A stretch of 64,000 nucleotides of DNA from contig JAFISE010000014.1 of assembly GCA_022560025.1 (NCBI GenBank), forward strand, positions 1-64,000, given 5' to 3'. The DNA is from Stagonosporopsis chrysanthemi. Lineage: Eukaryota; Ascomycota; Dothideomycetes; Pleosporales; Didymellaceae. Position 1 is the stretch's first letter. The number at the start of each line of letters is the position of its first letter. Below are positions 49,660 to 59,679 of the stretch, in pieces. The notes beneath the pieces were generated by a model. It did not search any database. It had not been told where the DNA came from and saw only the letters and a list, made by a program, of their open reading frames with translations. The translations under genes were made by a program, and so were the position numbers.

Positions 49660-50054
49660 GCCGCCCGTTGCGCATGTTTCTTACCTTCTTTCGTTGTATT
49701 TTTTCTTGTCTCTTCATCGTATGCACCATATAGAGTATATTAAGGCGCCATGAGGTCGGACTGGATACGGCGTTAGCTGGAGGTTTCAGCATACATGCTT
49801 GCTGTTGTAGCTCTGTAGATGCTGCAGTCGCCAGCCATGCACAACTTAGCATTTCACAACATAGCTATTCATTTCGAAAGAACAATGCCGCAGGCTGAAT
49901 TCATCATCTACAATTTCGCTCCGTTTGTCCACCTCCCCCAAATGTCAACAAACGAAGTGAAGGTGAGTAAGACAGCAAAAGGCGCCATCGCGCCTTCCAC
50001 CGACTTCTCTCACCTTTGCACCACAACACTCACAACAATCACGACACGTTCACA
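49660..50054. other. Intergenic, 395 bp
   Basis: 3' flank of the F-box/LRR gene and promoter of the next gene. A CT-rich leader with CACAA repeats precedes 50055. Nothing else seen. Confidence 0.5.
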
Positions 50055-51460
50055 ATGCCGACCTACCGCAGCATCAATATCTCGCTCCACTCGCAATTCG
50101 ACATCGAAACGCTCCCAGAGTACTACCCACCACCGCCTCTTTGCCCGCTCTCACCTTCTCGTTCCCCCCCACTCGATCCAACGCTCGCCTCGCCCTTGCC
50201 CAGCATTCCGCCTCTCACCGACGACGCAACCTCCACAACCTCCGTCCACATTCCCATCCTCCCCGGCAGCCATTTCTGGCTCGCCTACTCGGTGTCTCCA
50301 CCCGTACCAGAGGGCTACTACTTCCTGTTCAAGCTGTACATCGATGAGGTGAAGGTGGTGAGTTGGTCCACGGGGAGAGAGGAGGGTTGGAGAGGGAAGA
50401 TGGTGTTTGGGCTTTTCGAGGGGCAAGGGGGGAAAGGGGTGGATAGGTGGGGGTTGGGGTTTGGGAGTGGGAAGGATGGTGATGAGGGAGGAGAGGGGCT
50501 GTTGGAGGTCAGGGTTCATCGGGCGAGTGGAAGGAGGAGGATTGAGAGGGAGGTGGGGACGGTTGAGGGGTTGAGGGACGATGGGGGAGTGAGGTGAGTG
50601 TGTTGTTGGCTGGGAAAGTGTGAGAGAGGGTCTTGCTGACGAAGGATAGGTTGGTTTATGCTGGACGTACGGGATCGGAGCAGCCAAAGCGGTTTTACAG
50701 GTTTCAGCTCATCGATCCGATTGATCAGCCGTTTGCGACGTTTCGGTTCTATTGCTGCTCGTGGGAGCGGTTGGGGGAAATGGGGTTACTGGAGCATGAG
50801 TACTATGCGGAGAGTGAGGGGGAGGGGTTGGATGTTATCGAGCCTGACGAGAATAGCGTGCAAGAAGACGACAACGACGGGGGCACTGACTCCAGCAAGG
50901 TGGTCTACGAAGAGGCGGACGAAGGCGACGGCGCCTCCAATGATCTCCACGATTGGCACGAGACCAAAGACCAGACGGACGACATCTGCAAGCAAACTCC
51001 TGCACCAACCCTCAGTCGCTCGTCATCACACAGTGACAGCATCACGTCCGGCAGCTATATCCCACGTGGCGCCCCAGCCTCCGAATTCACAACTGGCAGT
51101 CCACCATCTCTACGCCGTCGCAGGGACTTGAATCGCCTCTCGGTGCCACCCTCAATCAAGCTCGACGCCCCAGACCCAACCCCCCGACCTCTGCCCGTTC
51201 TACGGAAGAACGATATATCGTCTACAGCTTACCGACCCCACCCCGCATATCCTGTAGAAGAGTGGACAATTAGGACACCAAGTCCAGTGAGGTCGGTGAG
51301 AGATGGAATCACTACACCACCACCGGGCAAGAGGGGAATGAGTGGTATGGGTTCCGGGCTGATGGGGGCTATACAGTCGACATGGAAGAAGAGTGTCAGT
51401 GCCGCGCAGGCGACGAAGAAGGGTGAGGAGGGCGAGGAGAAGCGCAGTGTGTCGTACTAG
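50055..51460 (+). CDS. Unrecognised conserved-looking fungal protein
   Basis: Two exons, 50055-50593 and 50650-51460 (56-bp intron, gtgagt donor), 449 residues. The N-terminal domain spans the intron: ISLHSQFDIETLPEYYPPP, VHIPILPGSHFWLAYSVSPP, YYFLFKLYIDEVKVVSWSTG, then after the junction LVYAGRTGSEQPKRFYRFQL and PFATFRFYCCSWERL. This looks like an all-beta fold. The remainder is acidic then Ser/Thr/Pro-rich and disordered (SRSSSHSDSITSGSYIPRG). No signal peptide. I do not recognise the family. The sense strand alternates between C-rich and G-rich blocks and contains a G-quadruplex motif at about 50448-50472. Confidence 0.7.
50448..50472 (+). other. Predicted G-quadruplex in coding exon
   Basis: Four G runs of 3-5 bases with 2-3 base loops on the sense strand of exon 1 of the preceding gene. 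Confidence 0.65.
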
Positions 51461-51953
51461 CGTACTACTGCAATCAATGGTTGTATTTAAGGATAAAGAG
51501 GCATAGGTCATTACAAGACAAAGATCTGTAGCGGGGAGGACACTACCATATACTCGCGAAGAAGGGCATACAACGAATAGTTGACAAGGCAGGGAGGAGT
51601 GAGTAGCAGACACTGAATAGGGTACGATGAGCGTAGAAATGGATTGTGGGCTAAGTCTTGGCCTGAGTTTCAATCGAGACGCGAGTTTCCATCGAGACGG
51701 TGAAGACTTCCAGTAAGAGAAATGTTCGGTCCCAGCACCATGAGAGGTCAGCGATGAACATGAGGTAGTGCGCGGGAACGGCCGTTGTGATGCCGAGGTT
51801 GGACCGAAGTGGGACAGGGCGTAACAACAAACAATGAGACGGATAGGCAGGCTTCACGACGACAAGCCACAGAGGCATTATATACACCCGCAATAGCAAT
51901 TATCAACGCACAGATCTACACATGTCTTAGCAAACATATCTACACGCATCATC
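51461..51953. other. Intergenic, 493 bp
   Basis: 3' flank and promoter. A short imperfect direct repeat (aatcgagacg / catcgagacg, about 51671-51702) is present. No gene seen. Confidence 0.5.
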
Positions 51954-54569
51954 ATGGCCGGCGACGAGGAGCTACCCTGGAACGTCTCGCGCTGCAACCG
52001 CCTCCTCCGACCGTTATCGTCCAAACTCGCAAAACTGCGCAAGGAACTCGAACTACCTCGGGGCGCTCACCAGGAGCCACGCACGACATCCTCGGCGTTT
52101 GCGACCAAGAACACGCCCCAGAAGACTACGAATTTCACGCGGCCGGCGAACAAACCCCGAGGCTTCGAGAAAGCACGAGATCCTGACTGGCGACCCGGCG
52201 CGAAAGGGGCGAAGAAGACATATGGCGGACGCAAGGCAAAGAGACTGTCTGGCTCGCAGTCGATAAGCGCGGACACGGAGCTTGTGGCGCGGCCGGGCGA
52301 GATTGCCTTCACGCCGCTGATCGCGCGCATGGGGAGGCAGATGGATAGCCCGCTTGCACAGGGGTCTCCCTTGAAGAAGTTTGCGAGACCTCGGGGGCCG
52401 CTTGTGGCGATTGTGGATCGGACTGAAGGGCTGGGATTGCACGTACCCGCAGACGTGAAGAAGCTTGTCACGGGCATGTTGGAGGCCTACGCCAATATCT
52501 TGAATGCGACGGAGGAAAAGAAGAGCAGAAGAGGGACCAGTTCGCTCATGTCTGCGTGTTTGAAGAAGGTGCCTGCGTATATCGAGCTTGAGGAGCATTT
52601 TGCCGAGTTGGATCAGCTGGAAGAGGAGGACGAGGTGGATGATCGAGATGTTGGAAGCGAGGTATACGAGCACCTTGAGACGCGGTTCGAGCAGCGGCGG
52701 GGGCAGGGCTGGCGACCTTTTAAGCAGGTCGTACGAGCGCATGCTACGTCCTTGCTGTGCAGAGCCATCGCTGATGAGGTTCTTACCACGGAGAGTCTGG
52801 TCTGCTTTCACAGCCACTGTGTAGCAATTGGCGCTTTTGACGAGGCTGAGGAGCTTCTGGTCGCCGCTATCCCTACGCTCGAGCCCTTGTCTTTTCCGCT
52901 GAATGTCAGAGCCAACCTTTTCGGCGAGAAGTCCATGTACATGTCTGCTGTGAAGACGTTCGCCGAACGCAGCGGGCGACACCGTTTCCTCTACGACCTT
53001 CTTGAGCACGTCGTCGCCCATGAAATCTTGCCCCTCGAATGGCTGGCCACAGCACACATGCGTCCAGTCTGGGATCGATTGGTGCGGACCATTACAGAAG
53101 GTGATAATCGCGCACTAGAGTCTTGCACGCGCTTCCTCGAGACCTGCATGCTTGCCAGCATGGGTCTTCCTGACGAGCGCCTCTTGGCAGATGAAGTCAC
53201 TGGATCTGTTGCTCGGCGCTTTGTGCCGTCGTCGAGGGAGGACTTGCGTCAAGCTCTCAACACGACCTTCTCAAGTCTTCTTACTGTGTTGTGCAGTATA
53301 GCTCTTGTTAACAGCAGTCGTGACGATGCTGTGGGCAAATCTGTGGCACAGAGAGTCACTTGCACGCTGGATACTATCTCTATCGCCCTTGTGTCTCGGG
53401 CAGATGTTGAGACCGAGCTGAAAATGCTCGAGGCCGATGCAGATGATCTCCAGGTCTTTGCGCAACGCGCTTGCTGGACGATCTTCGCCTCCTTCCTCGT
53501 GCGCCTTGAGACATCTGTCCAAGGCCATGACGCAGTTGAACTCTCGACTTCCGCACTGGTCCGCAATCTGGGCGAGGTCCTGTGTCAGTACTCAGCAAAC
53601 GGTGCCAACTCCTCCACCGTCCTGGCCACGCTCCCAATCCTCATCTCAGCTACAGCACGGGGCACAGGCCGCATCTGGCAAGATGACGGCTTTAGCCAGC
53701 TCCAACGCCTCATCCAAGCCATGACTGGCGTGACCGGCCACCGGCTGCCCCACAAGCTATGGACGATGAAGCGCCTCGCCCTAGAAGCCGCCTCAGAGTT
53801 TGCTAACGACACCGACGAAGCCGAGCACCTCCGCTTTGCAACCGCTATCGAGAAGCAAATGCGTACCTCCGGCCGACTGGTCATTATGCCCACACCTCGC
53901 AAGACCGACACGCCCTCTAGCGCCGCCGGCGGCTTCAGGTGGGAAGACGGCATCGGCGAGTGGGTGGCTTGTACGCCTTTCGTGAAGCCGAATCAACACC
54001 ACGCGGCGCAGAAACCACTTCGCGCGCTTGAACTCCTCCCTACTCCTGGGCCTTCTGACTCCGAGCCCTCGGATACGGTGCAGGACTCGGAGCACGAGTG
54101 TGACAACGAACCTATTCTCCCTTCCTCCCCGGCGCTGCACTCCAGCCCCATCAAACGGGCTCCTCAGCGTCCTGTTTCTTCGTTGAGGAAACGCGCACGT
54201 GGGACAAGTCCTTGTGTTATCATTCCGCTGAAACGCATGCATCTCACGCCCCCACATACGCCAGTGCGTTTCTACCCCGAGCTGCCAGAGGACATGCCCT
54301 CGCGGAACAATTCACTTGGGGACAGTCGGCCTGGGGAGAAGTTAATTACAACCAGCTCACAGGCTGCGAGCAGGAAAACGAGACTGAGGAGAAGCACAAC
54401 GCAGATCCAGATCCTGCGGCAGCAGATGAGGGCGCAGCGAACTCGGACTGGGGAGGGGAGAGGGTTGAGAGATGTCAGAAGGGTGGAGTACAGCTTTGGC
54501 GATGATGTGCCGGAGGACGAAGGAGGAGAGGGGGAGAGTAGTGAGGATGAGTTGAGTTTTGGATTCTAG
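51954..54569 (+). CDS. Unrecognised 871-residue probable nuclear protein
   Basis: Single exon. N-terminus ELPWNVSRCNRLLRPLSSKL with a basic, Thr-rich stretch (about 50-130, GGRKAKRLSGS). The central 140-650 looks like helical repeats rich in Leu/Ala (for example VKKLVTGMLEAYANILNA, FKQVVRAHATSLLCRAIADE, ESLVCFHSHCVAIGAFDEAE, ALNTTFSSLLTVLCSIALV). The C-terminal 200 residues are disordered, with several possible nuclear signals (KRAPQRPVSSLRKRARG, RKTRLRR) and an acidic end. There is no enzyme motif or signal peptide. It might be a scaffold of chromatin or the cell cycle (SPLKK and SPIKR resemble CDK sites), but that is guesswork. Confidence 0.75.
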   Translation: MAGDEELPWNVSRCNRLLRPLSSKLAKLRKELELPRGAHQEPRTTSSAFATKNTPQKTTNFTRPANKPRGFEKARDPDWRPGAKGAKKTYGGRKAKRLSGSQSISADTELVARPGEIAFTPLIARMGRQMDSPLAQGSPLKKFARPRGPLVAIVDRTEGLGLHVPADVKKLVTGMLEAYANILNATEEKKSRRGTSSLMSACLKKVPAYIELEEHFAELDQLEEEDEVDDRDVGSEVYEHLETRFEQRRGQGWRPFKQVVRAHATSLLCRAIADEVLTTESLVCFHSHCVAIGAFDEAEELLVAAIPTLEPLSFPLNVRANLFGEKSMYMSAVKTFAERSGRHRFLYDLLEHVVAHEILPLEWLATAHMRPVWDRLVRTITEGDNRALESCTRFLETCMLASMGLPDERLLADEVTGSVARRFVPSSREDLRQALNTTFSSLLTVLCSIALVNSSRDDAVGKSVAQRVTCTLDTISIALVSRADVETELKMLEADADDLQVFAQRACWTIFASFLVRLETSVQGHDAVELSTSALVRNLGEVLCQYSANGANSSTVLATLPILISATARGTGRIWQDDGFSQLQRLIQAMTGVTGHRLPHKLWTMKRLALEAASEFANDTDEAEHLRFATAIEKQMRTSGRLVIMPTPRKTDTPSSAAGGFRWEDGIGEWVACTPFVKPNQHHAAQKPLRALELLPTPGPSDSEPSDTVQDSEHECDNEPILPSSPALHSSPIKRAPQRPVSSLRKRARGTSPCVIIPLKRMHLTPPHTPVRFYPELPEDMPSRNNSLGDSRPGEKLITTSSQAASRKTRLRRSTTQIQILRQQMRAQRTRTGEGRGLRDVRRVEYSFGDDVPEDEGGEGESSEDELSFGF

Positions 54570-56085
54570 AAGACGGATGATCTGCCTCGGCAATCAAAGG
54601 AGGAGGGGGTTCCTATTCTCGGTCTTGGTTATGGCGTTGGTGTTGGTGTTGAGATACCCTATCTGTTTCTGAACATCACTTGTCACTATGAGCTATGACA
54701 ATGCTTTCATGAGTGAAGTCGGCAGTGGATGAGTGTGTGTACGTACCTAAAAGTCAGATGTGCACATCTCACATCCATCTTACCCCACCCGACAATGACA
54801 GTCAATGACAGCCAATGAGCAGAATACTCTGTATCTGCTCTACACTGATTGCAACACGGAATAGCAGGCCGAGGTGGCAACAGATATCAAATACGCAACG
54901 AAGCAGTCTATCTGCAATGTTGTCCACGGGACCACACATCGCCTTCAGTCTCGCGCATATGTGAACGATCGTGTAGATTCCAGGGCAGACAACCCTCCTT
55001 GCTCAACAGAAGATCTCATCAGCTGTCTTATACACAACTACGGCTCACCAGCGGATCTACAAGTATGAAAGCAGGTTATAGTAATCAGCACCATTTGCTA
55101 GACGAAACGGCCTACCCGCTCGACTTGAAAGTTCAAAACCAACATTTGATCATTTGACACCTATACACACTATCAATTTAAAAATTATTCCCAATGCACG
55201 TCCAGTCCAATGAGAAACTAGCACTGCACCACACGGATAACGTCACGATAACCAAGACCTGTATCAGCGTGCTGGAAGGATCTCGGCTTGGACCATATAT
55301 CCTGCCACTCTGGAGAGACTTGCTTCATCACAAGAAGAGTGCCGGAGGTGCGATAATGCGATACGGCCACAACACTGAAGATGATGCGCTTTGGGATTCT
55401 GTCACACGTGTACGAAGGAGCTCGTTTCTTTTAAGCGATGTTCGTCAAGCACCAATAGAGCCTTATGTTAGTTATAAGTACTGCATACATATAATGAAGA
55501 GCACGACCAAGACTAGCCTCAATAGACTAATACATGGAGAGTAATATGCGCCATTTCCCATCAAGGTCGGACTTTTTCAATGCCTCGTAGGTGTCAGGCA
55601 ATGGCAGGTTGTAGCCAATATAGGACTCCATTGTTCGTGAAAATGATCGCTCAACAGAAGCGAGCTCTTTTGCAACAACCATGAATGACTGTGCTGTAGT
55701 ACAAAACAGAACCTCTCCTTACAGGCTTTCCACCACGAAGCGTCTTATCGATATGTCTATCTCTATGGCCGAGTTGTACTGTATTCGCCAGGACTCACTT
55801 CGTAAGATGTTCTCATTGTTGCGCAAACGCGATGACTTGGTCAAGTCAGCCTCTGCAGACAACCATATGTGTAACAAAACAAAAGCAAAAACAGTTGTGC
55901 TATACAACACAGAATCAACAACAATGTCGCTAGGTTGATGTTCGACCAGCGACTTTCATGGCAAGTGTGCGGTTCGCGCTTTCCCCCATTCTGATATAGT
56001 CATAAAATCACCAAAAAAATCCTCAGAGGCCCCAAAGACGTCGAATGTCATGGAGATGGCACACAAGTCAGGAGAGCAAAAGAAA
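54570..56085. other. AT-rich gene-poor region next to tRNA gene
   Basis: 1.5 kb, clearly more AT-rich than the genes around it (about 54620-54850 and 55080-56080). Frames at 55194-55544 (plus), 55681-55938 (plus) and about 55540-55690 (minus, MVVAKELASVERSF) are short, lack family matches and do not splice together sensibly. It may be an old degraded insertion. Confidence 0.45.
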
Positions 56086-56167
56086 TGACCTAACCAGGGG
56101 TCGAACCTGGAATCTCTTGATTTGATTGGAATCGTAGTCAAGCGCCTTGCCATTGGGCCATTAGGCC
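56086..56167 (-). tRNA. tRNA-Arg (anticodon ACG) with a 10-nt intron
   Basis: Minus strand. Acceptor stem GGCCTAA pairs with TTAGGTC (one G-U), discriminator A. D arm GCC...GGC. Anticodon stem CTTGA/TCAAG, loop CT-ACG-A then intron then A. Variable AGATT. T stem CCAGG/CCTGG with loop TTCGACC. The intron (56122-56131 on the plus strand) sits at the canonical position one base after the anticodon. The body resembles yeast tRNA-Arg(ACG) (TGGCCCAATGG, GATTCCAGGTTC). The internal A and B boxes for polymerase III are intact. Confidence 0.88.
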
Positions 56168-56611
56168 AGTTATTAACTGTTTTGATGGGAATGACTTCTC
56201 CAATTATATTTACATTCTACAAATTGTGATTTGTACTTCTGAAGAATTTGGGAGAACCTCCTTTTCTTTCCTGTGTTGCATGTCCGCAGTCCAGAAAATG
56301 TAGCAAATCGGCCAACAGATTTTTTTCGCTCCGACATCAACTGACTACGACGGCTAAGCGGGGCACCACATCACCCATCAGCCCCAACAGGTGCCAACAC
56401 CGGTGAACTCACACCTCCGCCTTGTAGGCAGCAGCACCACCACCCACAGCCCTCGACAATGACTCCCCCACGCCCCGTAGCCACCGGTCAACCCAACCTC
56501 GCCATATCTCTACATTCATAATCTAGAACCATCGGCTGCGCTTGTCTTCGAAACTGCGATCAACGTTCCGTCAAGACACATTCCTGGACAATCACAACCA
56601 CAACTACAACC
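56168..56611. other. Intergenic, tRNA 5' flank and Nudix promoter
   Basis: 444 bp. AT-rich near the tRNA, then CA/CT-rich leader before 56612. No gene seen. Confidence 0.5.
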
Positions 56612-57441
56612 ATGCCCCGCGCCGATCCCCCACAATCCTCCTTCCCGCCCGTGTTCGCTCAGTTCGCGAGCGAAGACCTCGTTGTCGGAGGCGGGGTAGC
56701 CATTTTCCACCTCGCGTCGCAGCGCGTTGTGATCTGCAGTGCGCGAGACCGGCGGGGAGAGAAGTACTATTTCCTGCCTAAAGGGCGGCGGGATGCGGGG
56801 GAGGAGGGTCGCACGGGGGCGGAGCGGGAGGGGTACGAGGAGGTGCGTTGAATTATCTCTTCATGTATGGCTGAGTCGGGTTGGAAAGGATACATTATGT
56901 CGCGATGTATTGGATGGGACATGTGCTGATCAGGCCACAATAGTCAGGCTACCGCAATCGTCTCCTCCCGCTGCCCACCAAGCACCGCCAGCCGCAGGCA
57001 CACCCGCGTGTTGAGTCGCCTCCGCTCACGGCCGAGCCTGTATGGATGCAGATGATGCCGGTTGGGGACGGGACGAAGCAGTATGTGCTGCATTGGTATA
57101 TTGCGGAGACGCTGCCGCCGGATGTAGAGGATGAGTTGCAGACAGAAGTGGACGGGGCATATAAGCCGCCGCCTGCGTATCCACCGCATCTGACGCTGAG
57201 GGAAAGGGTAGGCTTGGAGCCGCAGGGGTACGAGCCGCTGCATCATGAGGGGACGGGGGTGGACGAGGAGGAAGCGACGTATGAGAGTCATCTTGTGAGT
57301 GTTGAGGAGGCAGTGAAGAAGCTAGGGCGCAAAGGGGTCATGGCTGATGTGGTGTTGAGAGGGTGGAAAGGTATTCTGGATCGGTTCGCGATGGAGGAGA
57401 CGCATGAAGGGGTGACACAGAGCCCTGAGGCTATTCAGTGA
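56612..57441 (+). CDS. Nudix hydrolase
   Basis: Two exons, 56612-56842 and 56944-57441 (101-bp intron, longest ordinary intron here), 242 residues. FASEDLVVGGGVAIFHLAS begins the fold. The Nudix box GRRDAGEEGRTGAEREGYEE plus SGY (G-x5-E-x7-RE-x2-EE-x-G) is complete and is split by the intron between EE and SG, so only the spliced form is active. It is followed by PVWMQMMPVGDGTKQYVLHW and WYIAETLPP. Nudix enzymes hydrolyse nucleoside diphosphates linked to another moiety, using Mg2+ bound by the box glutamates. The substrate is not predictable; the form resembles diphosphoinositol or diadenosine polyphosphate-type fungal members only loosely. Confidence 0.87.
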
Positions 57442-57814
57442 GGTTCGGTGTCATGTCAGGTCTGGTGGTAAGCTGGTCATGTAACGTCGTCCATTTCCTC
57501 GAATACCCATATATACAGTAAACATTTCTATTGGAGAACCGTGGTGGCAGCATGCTAGCATTCATGAGCCACTTCTACTTGGGCGCCCTTTCTCTACGCA
57601 GTAGATAAGGAAAAATTGTTAAGGAGAGTATGTTGAGAGAGGACGGACATGGCCGGAAGAAGATAGCGGAATGTACAATGAATCAGCAGAGCTTGTATTG
57701 CAGTAGATCGTGCTGCGATAGATGACAGTAGATGGCAGATATTGTCATGACACATGACATGGGGTATACCGAGCGGGAAGTGCAGATGAACAATAGAGAA
57801 AGGAATGTCGACGT
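57442..57814. other. Intergenic between convergent 3' ends, 373 bp
   Basis: AT-richer spacer between the Nudix gene and the ferric reductase. No feature seen. Confidence 0.5.
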
Positions 57815-59679
57815 CTACCAAGAGAAAGACTCCTCGCGGAAGTCAACGTTCCACTGCATCTGACGGTTGCGGACGGCGCGACGAAGCTCGTCGGCAAGGC
57901 CGCCGGTACCACAGGTAGTAACGCAAGCGGCCCCAATGCCCTCCTGCATCTCCTGATCGACAAGGCTCTGCACGTTAGGTCTGCCAGGGAACATCTGCAC
58001 GCTTGATGACGGTGAGTGAATCTCCTTGGTGCTGCGTGGGCGAGTGACGAACAGCAGGATTTTCAAGATCTCACGGCGGCGCGGCATGGAGAGAATCTGC
58101 GTCATCCAGGTACGGATCCACTCGAGATGCTCCGGAGACTGAATGATCCAGACAAGGGTGAGACGGCGTGTGGCGACTGTGCCGTTGGCGTAGCCAGCGA
58201 CGATGTCACGAACGTGAGGCACTTGGTGCGTGATACCAATACCCGCCGCCCACAGCATGACTGTGCCATACGAACTGAGGTCCTCACCTCCGTAAGGGCC
58301 CTCGGCGAAGCAAGTGGTCGAGAAGCGGCCAGTAGCGGAGAGATCAGCCTTGCGGAAGAGCTTGTCGGTGAAACCGGTGCGTCGACGGACGATGAATGAC
58401 ATGCTGGTCTTCGACTTCTGGAGAGCGAGGTCGTTGCTGGTCATGGGAAGACCCTTCTCGTCGATGTGGTGGGGGTCCTCCTCCTCATCACTCCAAGCGA
58501 TGGAGAAGGGGTGGTTTGTCCAGAGACCGATTGAAGGCATGTAGAGATATGCGTGCTGACCCGGGCGGAAGCTCCAGGGGCGGGCCATCTTGACAGTGAT
58601 ACGAAGAGCATCACCAGGGAGAACCTCAACGTCAGCCGAGGAGCCACCAGCGCCGACGTTGTTAATGACAAGACGAGTGAAGCGCATGAAACGCTCAGCA
58701 GCCCAGATGGCGACAACACCGTACAGCATCATCTGCTGCGGGCGGTCCTTCAAGTGAACCCAGACAGCACCGAGAGCAAGCGCGGCACCGACAATGTGGC
58801 CGTGCAAGAAAGCCTCGTAGAAGGAGTGGCGAACGGGGGATGGAGATTGGATCAGGAGGAAGGTGAATGCGACAGTGCCCTAAAACTATTAGAGTTTGTA
58901 TGTGTTTGAGTGGTGTCAACGTACAATGAAGCCGGTCATGATGAACTGGCTGCCGGTGATCGATGCCTGGACAGTAGACCAGCCCTCTGAGTGTACGTTA
59001 GTGGCAGATTCCCAGTTTTGCTTCTGATTTACTTACTGGTCTGGACTTTGTTGGCGATCCAGCAGACGGTGTGGGCAATAGCCTCAAGGATCACAATTCG
59101 TCCAAACCAGCGGTGGATCAGGTTCATGGTGTCGAAAGAGATACCAGTGAGCTTGATGATGGGGTTGTTGCGGCCGGCCAGGAGGAAGAGGGGAATCATG
59201 TTAATGACTGCCATGACACCAGAGCGGCTGAGGAGCTGACCAGCACCGGCCGAGAAGCTGCTGTAGTCGATCCTCCAGACGCAGAATCCAATGTTAACGG
59301 CAAAGTAGCCGATCAGGAAGAAGCTCTGAAGACGACTGGGTAGTGTTCCCATGCCAAGGGCGGAGGAAAGCTTGAACTCGCGGTGGTGACGAGTACGCCA
59401 TAGGGGTGCATCAAGGAATGACTTCTTGAAGCGCGCATACATATGGTTCGGGAGAGAGAAGTAGCGCTGGGTATCGTTGTTCAGGCATGATACTGTGCGG
59501 ACATATCTGACAAAGTAGAGGATGACCTGGTAGAGGGTGAAGGCGACGACAAAGCACCACCAGATGCGTCCTAGGTAGTTCTGAACATCGATGTTCCTGA
59601 GTCCAGGCTCTGGGTCCTCCTCAGCATGCCCTCCTCCGGCACGCTTCACAACTTCGCTAAAGTTGTCTGTGAAAGTCAT
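57815..59679 (-). CDS. Ferric/cupric reductase, FRE family (ferric reductase-like transmembrane with FAD/NAD domains)
   Basis: Three exons, 59679-59037, 58986-58925, 58879-57815 (introns of 50 and 45 bp), 589 residues. The membrane part has helices starting IWWCFVVAFTLYQVILYF and the haem-ligand region HRWFGRIVILEAIAHTVCW, paired with FYEAFLHGHIVGAALALGAVWVHL in exon 3. Then the FAD-binding domain RPWSFRPGQHAYLYMP with WTNHPFSIAW, a basic TGFTDKLFRKA loop, and the NADPH region AEGPYGGEDLSSYGTVMLWAAGIGITHQVPHV, ending with VTTCGTGGLADELRRAVR. It moves electrons from cytosolic NADPH across the plasma membrane to reduce Fe(III), for uptake of iron. Nothing for siderophores or a ferroxidase lies beside it. 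Confidence 0.92.

Noticed and set aside
55194..55938. Short frames in the AT-rich region, one with a hydrophobic start on the minus strand (55719-55910)
   Set aside because: The hydrophobic frame starts with TTG, not ATG, and trial splices to the MVVAKEL segment gave a 29-bp intron or stops.
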